DNA from: Trichuris trichiura
Lineage: Eukaryota; Nematoda; Enoplea; Trichinellida; Trichuridae
Reading direction: 5' to 3'
DNA length: 64,000 nt
Assembly (NCBI GenBank): GCA_037903355.1
Contig: JBAJFE010000032.1
Coordinates: 310,001-374,000, forward strand
Below the pieces are notes generated by a model that was not told where the DNA came from, ran no database searches, and worked only from the letters and a program-made list of their open reading frames with translations. Below, piece by piece: positions 20,142 to 30,496 of this stretch. How positions within the stretch are numbered: the first letter of the stretch is position 1; the number at the start of each line of letters is the position of its first letter. The position numbers and the translations under genes were made by a program.

Positions 20142-23100
20142 TTACTCGAAATAAGTGAAGTGTAAATCGTAAAATGTTGATTGCCCTATGTTTGCCGTTG
20201 CTTTTTGGCTGATGTATTCAATGTAATTGCGAACGTCTCGTTCATGATAGACTAATGTTAAAGTATTCTGTTCAGGGATGCTCAAAATGACCTGAAAACG
20301 CTCAAATGATGCAAACGTGTGTGAATATGCAACGCTCATCTCAATACGCACCGCATCTGCTCCAGCGATGAGACTTCTTTCGTCTCCATCACTTACGTTG
20401 TCTTCAGTTTCACTCACTTCGCTTTCATCGTCAGAATCAACTAGCCATGCTGTTGTTCCTCCGTACTCGTTTTTCCAATCTGCAGACAGATGAATAAGCG
20501 GATGCAAAGCAGCTAACAGCTACAAAAAAAGATATATAAATGCTAATAAATATATGAATATAGTATTAAAATAGAAACGAATGAAAACGGCCGTTCGCAC
20601 CTGCAGAAACAAAGTATAACACAGCATCGAGTTGCATTTCAGGCAAATACGATGCATTGTCACCAGGATCATACAGCAAAGTGTAACAACCGGGGCAAAA
20701 TTTTCGCACATTGCAGCAATACATCGAACCGCTGCACGCTGCTGAAATATTATTAAACATATGAAAACGGCTGCCCTTAAAATGCAAATTTTCCAACCTT
20801 CGAGCGAACGAGATTTTTTCCTTTCAGGAGAACTTGACGAACTAATGCTCTGCGAGTTCGACCTTCCACGAAAAGCACCATCTACCGAACCTTGAAATCA
20901 AAGCGTTCCTGGAAAAATTACTACATCCTAAGTCACTTATTGCATTCTTTGAAGAAGTAGCGTTGGATTTTGCAGATTGAGCACATGTTGCAAGTGACCC
21001 ATTGACGTTAAATTCAATTCCGGTAATAGACGCCAGGAAACGTAGCATTGCTTCGGAACTTAACGATTTCAGCAAGGCTTCCAAGGTAGGAGTTGAGCTG
21101 AATTTTGACAGACGGAAATAGTGCCTATAATAAACACTTTCGGAAACCATCCGCTGGAACTAAAACGTGGGAACCCCAAAAGCTGCAGAAATAAACGAAT
21201 TTTGTCAAGTAAACGGAAAAAAGAAACAACAAATGCAGATGGAAAGAAATGAAATAAATAAACAAGCAATTATAACATCCAATTTACTTTTTCCTATTTC
21301 ATTATAATTTCTTTTCTTTTCTTTTTAACAGGTTTTTAAAAATGCTTCTTCTAAAAACTTTTTTCGCGGAATTTCCAACCCGTTCTTTAAATTAGTGTTT
21401 ACTGTATAAACGTTAATTAAAAAACGGGTTGAAAATTCCGTGAAAAAAATTTAGAAAAAACAATTTCATTATATTTACCATATCTCCTACTGCGTTAACT
21501 TTTTTCTTTTTCTGAGTTCCAAATTACCTTTTGCTATTTGCACTTATCGATCATTAAGAATAGATTGTACCTTCTAATCATTTATTTTTTTCAAACTTTC
21601 GAAGTTAGGAAAACCATGCACAATGAAATTTGCAGGCAGGCAGAGACGCCCGCTTAGAATACGTCCGTCTGTTTCAAATGAATGTTTTTCCCATGGAAGG
21701 CTATATTCTGTGTATTCTTAAAAACAAAGGCAGCAATTCCCTTACGAGGCAATAAGTTGCAAGAAAAACAGATAATATTATTGTAACTTTTTTTAGGTGC
21801 CTTCGTTATTCATTACTGCTAATGTCTATAATCATGACAAAATCCCTAGTTGTAGAGTAACTATTTATTAAAAGAAATTCAAAGCTTTCAGAATGCAACT
21901 GGTCCCATTACTAATAGGACTAATTTCAAATACTTCAAAGGCAAGGAAGCAGAACGGAGAGTTACAGAAGCAAAAAACCTCACCTTTTGTTCCAAGGTCC
22001 ACAGGACAGCCATTCTTTGTCCGGTAAGGAGGTCAATTCAGCACACACTTGATTGTAAATCTCTTCCTAAAGAAGCGATTTGCCTTAATGCCAAATTTAA
22101 GAGGCGAATTGCGGATGTGACAATAAAAAACTAATTGTATTTTAAAATAACCGTAAATAAATTTGTTTCAGAGGAAATTGAACATGTTTTATTTTGCATT
22201 AAGATTTTGCGTGCTAATGCCTTCTTACTACCTAAGCTCGGTAAAATTTTGAAGCTACAGTTTTCCCTTGTTATCACAAACGCATGTTTTCTAAGGCTAA
22301 TATCATGAGTTAGTGGATTATAGCAAAAAAAATTATAACTCAGCACGTGCTATACGAACACTTTATAAAATATGCAGAACTAAAAAGATTTTCAGGTTAG
22401 CAGATGATATGGTAGCATTTCACATCGTTAACCTCAAATCTTTTTCTCGAATTAACATATTAGGAACATTTCCTACTCATCACACAGTTCACTTCCATTA
22501 TATTATATTAAAGCATCAGCTTCATGGAGGGCAAATATAGTAAATAAAATAACCATAGCTGAGGAAATGACTACGCATTATATTCGTGAAACTTTTTAAC
22601 TGCGTTGGAAATGTAGATATGCTCCGCAGTATGGTAGCTCGCTTTTGTGAAGGCAATCTACGAAGGATTTCCGCTTTTACAAAGAAAGGCGAAAAGCAAA
22701 AGTGGAGTCTACACATTGCTTTACTTTGTAAACCTTTTCGCGGGAACCGTCAGCTTTCATAAAGTTGGAAAGATCTGTACACAGAGCTTTAGCCCTAACA
22801 TGATCATAACCTGATAAACACGTAATCTTTATTCAGCAGATTAGCGTCATCTCGTATCAAAATCTTAAGGAATTTAGACTCCACCTGAGACTGCTATAAT
22901 TCTGGTAACGAAATTGCAGATTGGGAAACTGCACGATTCACGCTTGCGTATTTGATACGAACTGGTGTACTGCCCACTCAACACAGCTCAAAATTTTGGA
23001 CAGGGCAATATTCCGAATACAAGTATTGTCGAAAGAGAAGAAAGGCCTGAACGAAGAACCTTCGCATGCGCTTAATTCCTGAAGGGCAAGTTTCTGAACA

Positions 23101-24866
23101 AGAAGGCGCCCTAAAGAAGCTGGAATCCCGAAAATTAAATTTAACGTAAGGCTAGGAAGTTCAGAAGAGGAAAAAGAAAAAGATAAAGAAGGAACGTTGC
23201 GGCTTACGCACAAGGATACAATAAAGAGTAGGAGCGCAGTGCGTAGGTACATTCACGGTCGAAGGGTATCCCCATTAGCAACTGCAAGTACAAAACAGCC
23301 GTAATAGGGCCACTTCAGGAAAGCTTTTAGTTATCTGAACTTCTGAACAATAGCTGACATTTGACTTTCGGGATTCCAGGTCGCTTAGGATTCTTATTCG
23401 AAGATTCTGGCCATTGTTCATTTCGTTCGACAACGAGCATTCGCGATTACGAAGTACTAGAGATAATGACGATTCAAGGTTTGAACTTCCGGTTTTGGGA
23501 TCGCCACAGCATCGTATTTTTTCGCTTTGCTATCTGCACGCTGGTTTTCAGAAAGCCTCTACTTTCTGAAATGTACAGAAAACCTCATTAAATGCCAGCA
23601 GGCATTTTTTTAACCTACATAAACAAATGATTAATGCAACATGTTAGTTCACCTGCTCAGTTGTTCGCCTCCCATGCATACCTTCAAAAAGCATTGGAGT
23701 TCTATTTCTGACTTGTCTTCAAAAATTGATTGAATCAAAACCTGCCTTTCCTCTTCAAAATACTGTGGGTTGATGAAAGTGCGTAACGATTCATCCTACG
23801 GTAAAAATAAGACAGTACAACCGAAAGAGGTAACAAATAGAAATAAGACCGAGCAGTTGTAAGGTATACGTAGACTGGGAACTGGCGATGGTATTCGTGC
23901 CGGGTAAACAATGGGATCTCCAAAGTACCACCCATGAATGGATAGTCTGATTTTGTTGTCACAAGTAACTTCGGAAACCTGAAATTAAAAACTGCAACCC
24001 GTAATCAACTTTAACATAGAAGATTTCGAAGACTACCTGATGAAATGAGTTAGGAGCCACTTCGAAAAAGGCTAAGGTGTTCACTTCCGGAATGAACGAG
24101 TAGGCAATGTCTGTTGGCTTGAGGCAATCTTTATGCATTTGCAAGTTGAAACGAAAGTAAAAAAGCAGCACGCCTTACCGTCACATGTGAAGATATCTAG
24201 ACGACCGCCATCCAGTGCTGTCCAATCCTCGGTCAAATACAAGACAAACGCAATTACGCGGCCTTCCAGCTGATCATCGTGGCACAATAAGTAATCACCA
24301 GGACCATACATGGATGATGAAAGCGCAACTTTCTCATCTAACCGAATACCAATTAATTCGGATATCCAGTCACGTACTTGGCCATAGAAGAATTTCTTAA
24401 TTGTCTCAATGAATGGAGTGCTGTAGCTTTCAAAATCCTTGCTCTTAAAGCATCGAAAAATTTACTTTGGTCATCATAACTTTGCTATGCCATTTGAAGA
24501 CGTAAACAATCAATGTAAAAATACGTCGCAAATAAAACTAGTAAATAGTATACTGTTGAACAAACCTGAGTAAACTTGAACAAGTCTGATCTTCGCTGCT
24601 CAAAATCTATGCACTTTAGCTCGTTTCTGAGGCCAGCAAAAAATTTGCCAATGTCATTTGCGCATATAAAGTCTTTCACGGCGCAACAATGAAACGGCTG
24701 TCGAATTCGAGTCGCTTAAACAAATACGGAATATCGAAAAGCTAGAAATTTATCAAATAATACCTCTGTCAGTTCTAATATTATTTTTCGACTTCCACTG
24801 ATCCAAGAAGTTGACATTGTCCACATCTTTATTTATGAATAGTTGAAAAGAAGAACAGGAATCCAT
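20142..24866 (-). CDS. OGFOD1: OGFOD1/Tpa1-type ribosomal prolyl 3-hydroxylase
   Basis: Eleven exons are proposed: 24866-24764, 24714-24566, 24443-24179, 24110-24037, 23978-23850, 23795-23682, 22066-21984, 21124-20925, 20890-20798, 20741-20601 and 20479-20142, about 562 residues (human 542). OGFOD1 is a 2-oxoglutarate/Fe(II) dioxygenase that hydroxylates a proline of ribosomal protein uS12 (RPS23) in the decoding centre. The N-terminal catalytic domain has the iron ligands H139 and D141 (LCHDDQLEGR), H196 (NSFHQ) and the 2-oxoglutarate arginine in NKIRLSIHG (R208). The second, non-catalytic double-stranded helix includes EWLSCGPWNKR, GCYTLLYDPGD and WKNEYGG. A Ser/Asp/Glu-rich loop sits near residue 470. 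The 3' ends of exon 5 and exon 8 are the least certain: the exon 5 donor is weak and the exon 8-9 intron would be only 34 bp. The long intron 6 (1.6 kb) and intron 7 (0.86 kb) hold no other gene. Confidence 0.9.
21351..21454. repeat. Inverted repeat (about 40-bp arms) in an OGFOD1 intron
   Basis: Left arm (CTAAAAACTTTTTTCGCGG then AATTTCCAACCCG) and right arm (CGGGTTGAAAATTCCG then TGAAAAAAATTTAG) are near-complementary around a 20-bp centre. It looks like a small decayed fold-back insertion, with no ribozyme core visible. Confidence 0.7.
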
Positions 24867-25727
24867 TAAAAGGGAATGTATTAGCGAAGGATGGATCTTC
24901 TGTTTGACCAATCGATCAGCTGAAATTTAGTGAATGATGGTTTCATTTTTTTGAAGTAAAGTGAAACCTTTCCTGCGAGTTTAAAACGAGAAGATAAAGG
25001 TTAGGAAATAAAAAGTATATGATTTTCAGCGCAAAAATAGAACAATAAATGTCCGAACTTATTCAACAACATAAAAGCTCCAAAGCTTCAAGTAAAAAAA
25101 AATTCAGGTACGTTTCGTCAAAAGCATTTTCAATGCGTGTCGAATAAAAATAAGAGACTGCGCACTTCCTAGCGTAGAGGTACACTATATTAATAAAAAA
25201 ACTATGTAAGACGATAATGCTAACGACAAAATAACAAAACTACCCGAGACTCCATATTAGCTGTACGTGATGTACAGACGAAGTTTTTTTCATGGACACA
25301 GAACAGGCTTGCTGAATCAACGCGAAGGCATCTTGCCCCTTAACCACCCAATAACACATTGCCACCTTTCTGGCCATCCTGTTGCATCCTTAGCTAAGAT
25401 TAAATCCAAGTACAAGGCTTGTATTCCAGCTTAGGTTTAGTCAAGGGCAGAACGAGATGGCTAATGTCCTCGCTCAATAGGAACCTGCATTTTTCCGACG
25501 AGGGGCGGCTCAGAGGCAAAATCGCAGAAGTAATTGAAACGCATTGCTTCTACTAATGCCGTGGTTTAAATACGTAAACGAAATTCGCAAGCACGAGCAC
25601 AGCCAATCCTTGCTTCTTCTTATCGGCATACGTAAGTTGATCTTCGTTGTCATATTAGACATGCAGTGTTCAAGTTCAGTGCTCAATTACCAATTATTTA
25701 CATTCGAAAAAATGTTGATAAAAGATA
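24867..25727. other. Intergenic with dispersed repeat
   Basis: No gene was seen. 25380-25520 carries the TTAGGC-like/GGGCAGAACGAGATGGC/GGAACCTGCATTT dispersed repeat. Confidence 0.4.
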
Positions 25728-25799
25728 AGGTCCCACCGAGATTCGAACTCGGATTGCTGGATTCAGAGTCCAGAGTGCTAGCCGTTACACCATGGAACC
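25728..25799 (-). tRNA. tRNA-Gln (anticodon CTG)
   Basis: A full cloverleaf on the reverse strand: acceptor GGTTCCA/TGGGACC with one G-T pair, D arm GTGTAACGGCTAGCAC, anticodon stem CTGGA/TCCAG with loop CTCTGAA, T arm CCGAG/CTCGG with loop TTCGAAT, discriminator T. No intron. Confidence 0.95.
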
Positions 25800-26512
25800 G
25801 ATGTAAAACCTGCTGCTTGTTGTATAGATTGTGACAGGCGGCGAGCTAACCAAATATTGGACTACTTTGTTCTCATTTTCTTCTGCGTTTCGCTATCATT
25901 ACTTTTCATATGAATCAACGTAAAAATGAATTCAAGCACTGCTAGTCGTTCAGTTAGACTGCACCTGAAGGGGTAGTTGAACACTTGTGCAAGCCCTATA
26001 GTATATCAGTTTTGGTTCCGTGAATGAAAAGGTGAAGATCAAAGTGAGATAGATAAACACAACGACAAAAACATGATGGAAATAACGTGAGATATGCTTA
26101 GGATTCAATTTCAGTGAAGAATCGATGTAGATCAACATTGGCAAATTCTATCATACACCAGCGTACTACGTGGAGGAATTGCTGAAAAAACTTTCCGCGA
26201 CGATGACAGTAGTTAAGAATTCATATATGAAAACTGCAGATTGTTGCATTCGCTTTCAAAGCTTAACCTAAGTTTCAGCCGAGATTTGTTTATTCAAAAT
26301 TTGCTCGAAGCGGATGGTTGTTTCAGCAGTAACTATCCAAACCAAATTTGGACACTGTCCTCACGTGGACAGCCAAATCAACAAATTCTTGATAAATTTG
26401 CATGCCAACAAACCAAATACAGATATTAATTACCCTGTTGGATACACGTCATTCATCGATTGGCATTCAGTTCTCAACTTACTACTTTTTAAAGAGGGGT
26501 GATAAAGTGTGT
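25800..26512. other. No gene recognised
   Basis: Only short frames without domains. Confidence 0.35.
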
Positions 26513-26584
26513 AGGTTCCACCGAGATTCAAACTCGAATTGGTGAATTTAGAGTCCAGAGTGCTAACCATTACACGCTAGAACT
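26513..26584 (-). pseudogene. Degenerate tRNA-Gln copy with anticodon CTA
   Basis: It aligns base for base with the intact tRNA-Gln(CTG) genes, including the T arm and the GGTGGAACCT 3' end, but has several substitutions. The anticodon loop is CTCTAAA, so the anticodon would be CUA, complementary to the UAG stop codon. Position 8 is G instead of T, base pair 1-72 is A-C, the first pair of the anticodon stem is C-C, and the T loop has TTTGAAT, damaging the pol III B box. Most likely it is dead, with a small chance of an amber-reading tRNA. Confidence 0.8.
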
Positions 26585-27261
26585 GACAAATGCCTTTCTT
26601 TTTTACATGTTTCACCCAGTTATCATTTAATAAACTTATGGGGACTAATAAGTTAACGTTAACTTGAGAAAATGTTCCCTTTCATCAGTGAGTAACTCTA
26701 CATTAATGATGACATGAAATGTTTGAACATTAACCTTCCTTGGTGGCATGAGCATGGTTTTATGAAACTGGTTACAACGATGTAATGTTAAACGGCCGGT
26801 AAGAAAAAGCTTTTAGTTTTACACAAATTGAAAAAAAAACAGAGCTATCGAGGTTATGGAAAGGGCTTTAACATCAAGATTTAATCGTTGATCTGAGAAC
26901 TTGTTACTTAAACCGTCTTATTGCAGAACTGGCCAACTGAGAAGGATAATTGTTTACTAATATTTACTAGTAGGATAAATACCTTAACATGTCGTTTTTT
27001 TGAATTGACTGAGTAACATACTGAAGTTGCACAGTCAGCTTGTTTCTTCTGCCTTAAAGGGGAATGAACATAATGCAAAAATAAACGTGGCGGTTCTCTA
27101 TACAGTCCGTTTCTGCCTGAACCTTTCAAAACAAATATAGAAAGTTACCCAGTAATTCGTCATCTTTGGGAACTTGTCAAATCGATGATAGTTGAACGAG
27201 CTACCTAATGTTCATTGATCAACCAACCGTATTATTTTACCTTTATGACATCCAAAAGACC
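26585..27261. other. No gene recognised
   Basis: Short frames only. Confidence 0.35.
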
Positions 27262-27360
27262 AATAGAATTAATATTTTCTTACCATGTATGCTTGTTTAC
27301 GTAACTGGTCTAGTACAAGGACCAGTTACGTAAACATGGTAAGAAAATATTAATTCTATT
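27262..27360. repeat. Near-perfect 99-bp palindrome
   Basis: AATAGAATTAATATTTTCTT...GGTC on the left is the reverse complement of GACC...AAGAAAATATTAATTCTATT on the right, apart from a 7-bp insertion (TATGCTT) in the left arm. The centre is TAGTACAAG. It contains no ribozyme motif or gene. Confidence 0.9.
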
Positions 27361-27527
27361 AACTTAGGTGAGTCCTTGCCACTACTTCTGAAATGGAAGG
27401 TTGTCATTTACTATTACTGAGAAACAAAGATAGACATCAGGACTCAGGGAAGTCCATTCTCATGAAGAAAGCTAACCCATGCTTCAGAAACTATTAAACC
27501 AACTTCAAATGAACTTAAAATGTTAAT

Positions 27528-27664
27528 AGTGTTTGATCTTCTACGGCTTTTCCCGTTTATTTGCTGTGCTGGTATCAGTAATTGAACGAAACTATGAAAA
27601 GCCGGGAAAAGCCGTAGAAGCTCAAACACTGTGAAACTCCAACCCGTTACAAAGCACCCAGTTT
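27528..27664 (+). mobile_element. Short fold-back element with 13-bp target duplication
   Basis: A 137-bp insertion flanked by TTAAAATGTTAAT on both sides (27515-27527 and 27665-27677). Arms AGTGTTTGATCTTCTACGGC and its near complement GCCGTAGAAGCTCAAACACT enclose a divergent loop. They are followed by a tail (GTGAAACTCCAACCCGTTAC) related to the tails of the ribozyme-bearing elements at 50, 52 and 56 kb. The core has no complete hammerhead. Confidence 0.8.
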
Positions 27665-27677
27665 TTAAAATGTTAAT

Positions 27678-28335
27678 CATATATAGAATTCTTTGTTTAA
27701 TAAACAATATCTGTTTTATTTCATGAACGACGCAGATTGGACCAAAAATGTTCAGAAAGTTTCCTAATTGTCAATGCATAAAAACAGTTCTGACTATGAA
27801 ATAAGAAGCACACAATCATCACAGTTTTCTTTTCTTAAACGGTCGCTCAATGGCATTCTGTGAAAGCGTCGTTGAGCAAAGTTTATTAACACATGGGGCA
27901 ACCGCCTTAAAATAATAGTTTTTCCAACGGTTGTTTACGTGAATTATATAACATAAAGGTTAACAGGACAACTGCATGCATACAAGTTAACTGCGGAACT
28001 TCACCAAAAAAAAGTGTATGCTTGTTACTAAGTAGGAATACCTGTTTGTGTACTCAGTAAATAACGTCGCCTGAAGATCACAACGTTATCAAATAATTCG
28101 CGTAAAATATTTCATATTTTCAAGCATTCGTAAAGAATTACCAAAGCAAGAACTTCCACTTTGTCTAATGGCAGTTTTGTCTCCTTTGTCAAAGATTTCA
28201 AACATTGATCTGACGGGGTACTAACAAGGTAATTTCATTGTCTTTAACTGTTTCGGAATATCAGCTGTCGCCTCTGCGTTAACCTAATGAAAGTGACAGC
28301 AGTAGTCATAGTTCGATTTTACCTAACATAGTCAT
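27678..28335. other. No gene recognised
   Basis: A+T-rich, with no supportable feature. Confidence 0.35.
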
Positions 28336-29376
28336 GGTTTCATGGTATAACGCAGTGATTCCCAACGGGGGCCCCAGGGACCTCTTGGAGGCCCTGGGAA
28401 ACTTGAAGGGGGCCCTGAGAAGGATTGGGGATTTAGGGAGTCCCTGAGAGATTAGGGGGCTTCAGGGGATCCCTGGTAGTCGGTGAGGCAAGACGAGAGC
28501 GATCCTGCCGTTCAGGATAGTGAGGCGAGGCGACCTGAGATTACTCCTGACGACTATCGAGCCGGGCGTGGATAAATTAGTAGCACTGCACCATACCCAG
28601 TCGTCGCACTGAGGTAAGATCAAGCGACTGTCGTATTGCTCCGAGGAAATACTGAATTTAGATTCAGTATCGCGCAGCCCGGAGAACAGCATCGCAGCCT
28701 GACTTACATATTGCGCTACCATTGCTAACAGCCCAAAAAATTGAGAAAGAGGAAACCCAGTACGGCGTTTGTACTCTGAAGGCCGCCCGATCTGCAATTA
28801 GCCGGCTTAAGTCAAGCAATACGAAAAGAACGCTTTCAGTGCCAACTAAAGAATTAAAGACATTAACGGCTTCGAATATCGTTAAGGAGCTTTAGCCGTA
28901 TACGGCAGCCTGCTTCCTTACTAGCCATTTCGCTATAGTGTCGAAAAGAAATTCAGCGTTGACTTCGCATCACCAGGTTTTCCAGCCATTGATCGCACAC
29001 TCAACTTTCACAGCGCGAAAGATAGGGTCATACTTGCGGCTGACAAGATCCGCAGGTTAACAAGGTTTTTAATGACGGCTCAGCTTAACTGTTTTCTCGT
29101 TGGCATACACGGTAGGCAGCGAAGTCAATTCTACATTCTGCAGGCTGTTTTAGGTGTTGAACTACTTGTACAAATTCACGACAACGTAACCACAGTAGGT
29201 GCACCTGAGGATAACAGAAGCAGGAGAATTACGTTGCGGAGAATGACAGGGGGCCCCGGCAAGTTGAAGGTCGCGAAAGGGGGCCCTGGCTCCAAAAAGG
29301 TTGGGAAACACTGGTATAATGGTTGGCATTCAGGACTTTGAATCCAGCAATCCGAGTTCGAATCTCGATGGAACCT
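28336..29376 (+). pseudogene. tRNA-Gln (anticodon TTG) split by a hAT insertion
   Basis: The 5' part GGTTTCATGGTATAACG (28336-28352) and the 3' part (29314-29376, beginning GTATAATGG) together make a complete tRNA. The acceptor is GGTTTCA/TGGAACC, anticodon loop CTTTGAA, T arm CCGAG/CTCGA, discriminator T. The 8 bases next to the break are duplicated (GTATAACG and GTATAATG). With 961 bp between the D arm and the rest, the gene cannot yield a tRNA as it stands. Confidence 0.9.
28353..29313. mobile_element. Non-autonomous hAT element (961 bp)
   Basis: The ends are CAGTGATTCCCAAC and, in reverse complement, CAGTGTTTCCCAAC, typical of hAT elements, with an 8-bp target duplication differing at one base. 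Subterminal GGGGGCCC blocks occur at both ends. There is no transposase, and internal frames are short and unrecognisable. Confidence 0.92.
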
Positions 29377-30496
29377 TTCAAACTGCCCTGCGTAATGACT
29401 TTGAAAGTTGGGCTGTGCGTAAAAGATAGAATCAATGTCAATCTCCCTTTAAGCGCCCGCTGGCCGCGGACAAGCGAGAAGTAAATTTCTACATTTGGTC
29501 ATGTCTGCTTCTTGTTCACTTCGATCGCAGACCTGCTGAAGCATAGCAACGCGAACCACTATTAATAGAACAATGGCACGACTGCAGATTTTGTTTAGCA
29601 GGTTCTTGCCCTTACGTTAATGCTTTAAACGTTACTTTTAATCCTTCAGTCCTTTTATTGATTAGATCGATTTGCACACGCGGAAGTACCAAGAAACAAT
29701 GTAACTTTTCACTCAAAAGAATTGCGTATTATTAAATTGCATGGGCGGAGGAGAGAGGAAAAACATGAATACCACAATGATCAGCCCCTACCATTTAACT
29801 GCTGAAGTTTTATTAATCATTAGGTGAGGTTCGCCTGTTCATTGATGCACAAATTTTGATTTCAATTCGAAGAGAAACGTTTTGTAGCATTTTCCCTTTT
29901 CCCCTATCCATTTATTCCTCTTATCATCTTCTTGCTTATCCTTCTTCTTGTCCTCCATTATTCACCATTCTCAAAAAAAAAACGAAGGAAAAGATGGGAG
30001 AAAAAGAAACGAAAGAATAGAAGCAAAAGATGAAAGAGACGGTAAGATGGAAGGCAATATGAAGATGAAACGGTTACATGAAGTTTTTGGAAGCTGCGTA
30101 TCCGCTAATAGAAAGTACAATCATTTCGTTTTACCTTATTCGAGAACACGAAAGGAAAAAACAGAAGCAAGTTATATTCTGGCAGAAAAAATAAAGCATA
30201 GTTCTACTGTTCACTTTTGATAACAGCTCAGCAACCTTTGTTTTAATAAAGAGCAAAACTTTAAATCAAAATTTTTAAACTTTTATAACCGATTGAATAG
30301 CGACTTCACACTTGCTAATTACGACAATTTTAACACCGCTGAGGAAGGGGCCCGAAAGCTACGAAACCTCATTAAAAGTTTTGTATTTTCAACAAGACGT
30401 ACTCCGTACAAAAACCAATTTCAACATGAAAGAGCAAAACTTTCTAAAGCCATTTAAGCGACTAAGCACTTAAGTATGGACGCGTTGGGCTTATTG
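29377..30496. other. Intergenic; purine-rich tract
   Basis: 29970-30090 on the plus strand is an A/G-rich low-complexity run that opens a spurious Lys/Glu-rich frame. No gene was recognised. Confidence 0.4.

Noticed and set aside
28462..28797. 111-codon ORF on the minus strand
   Set aside because: Lies inside the non-autonomous hAT element, with no transposase similarity.
29948..30220. Lys/Glu-rich 90-codon ORF
   Set aside because: Low-complexity purine tract; no homology or gene structure.
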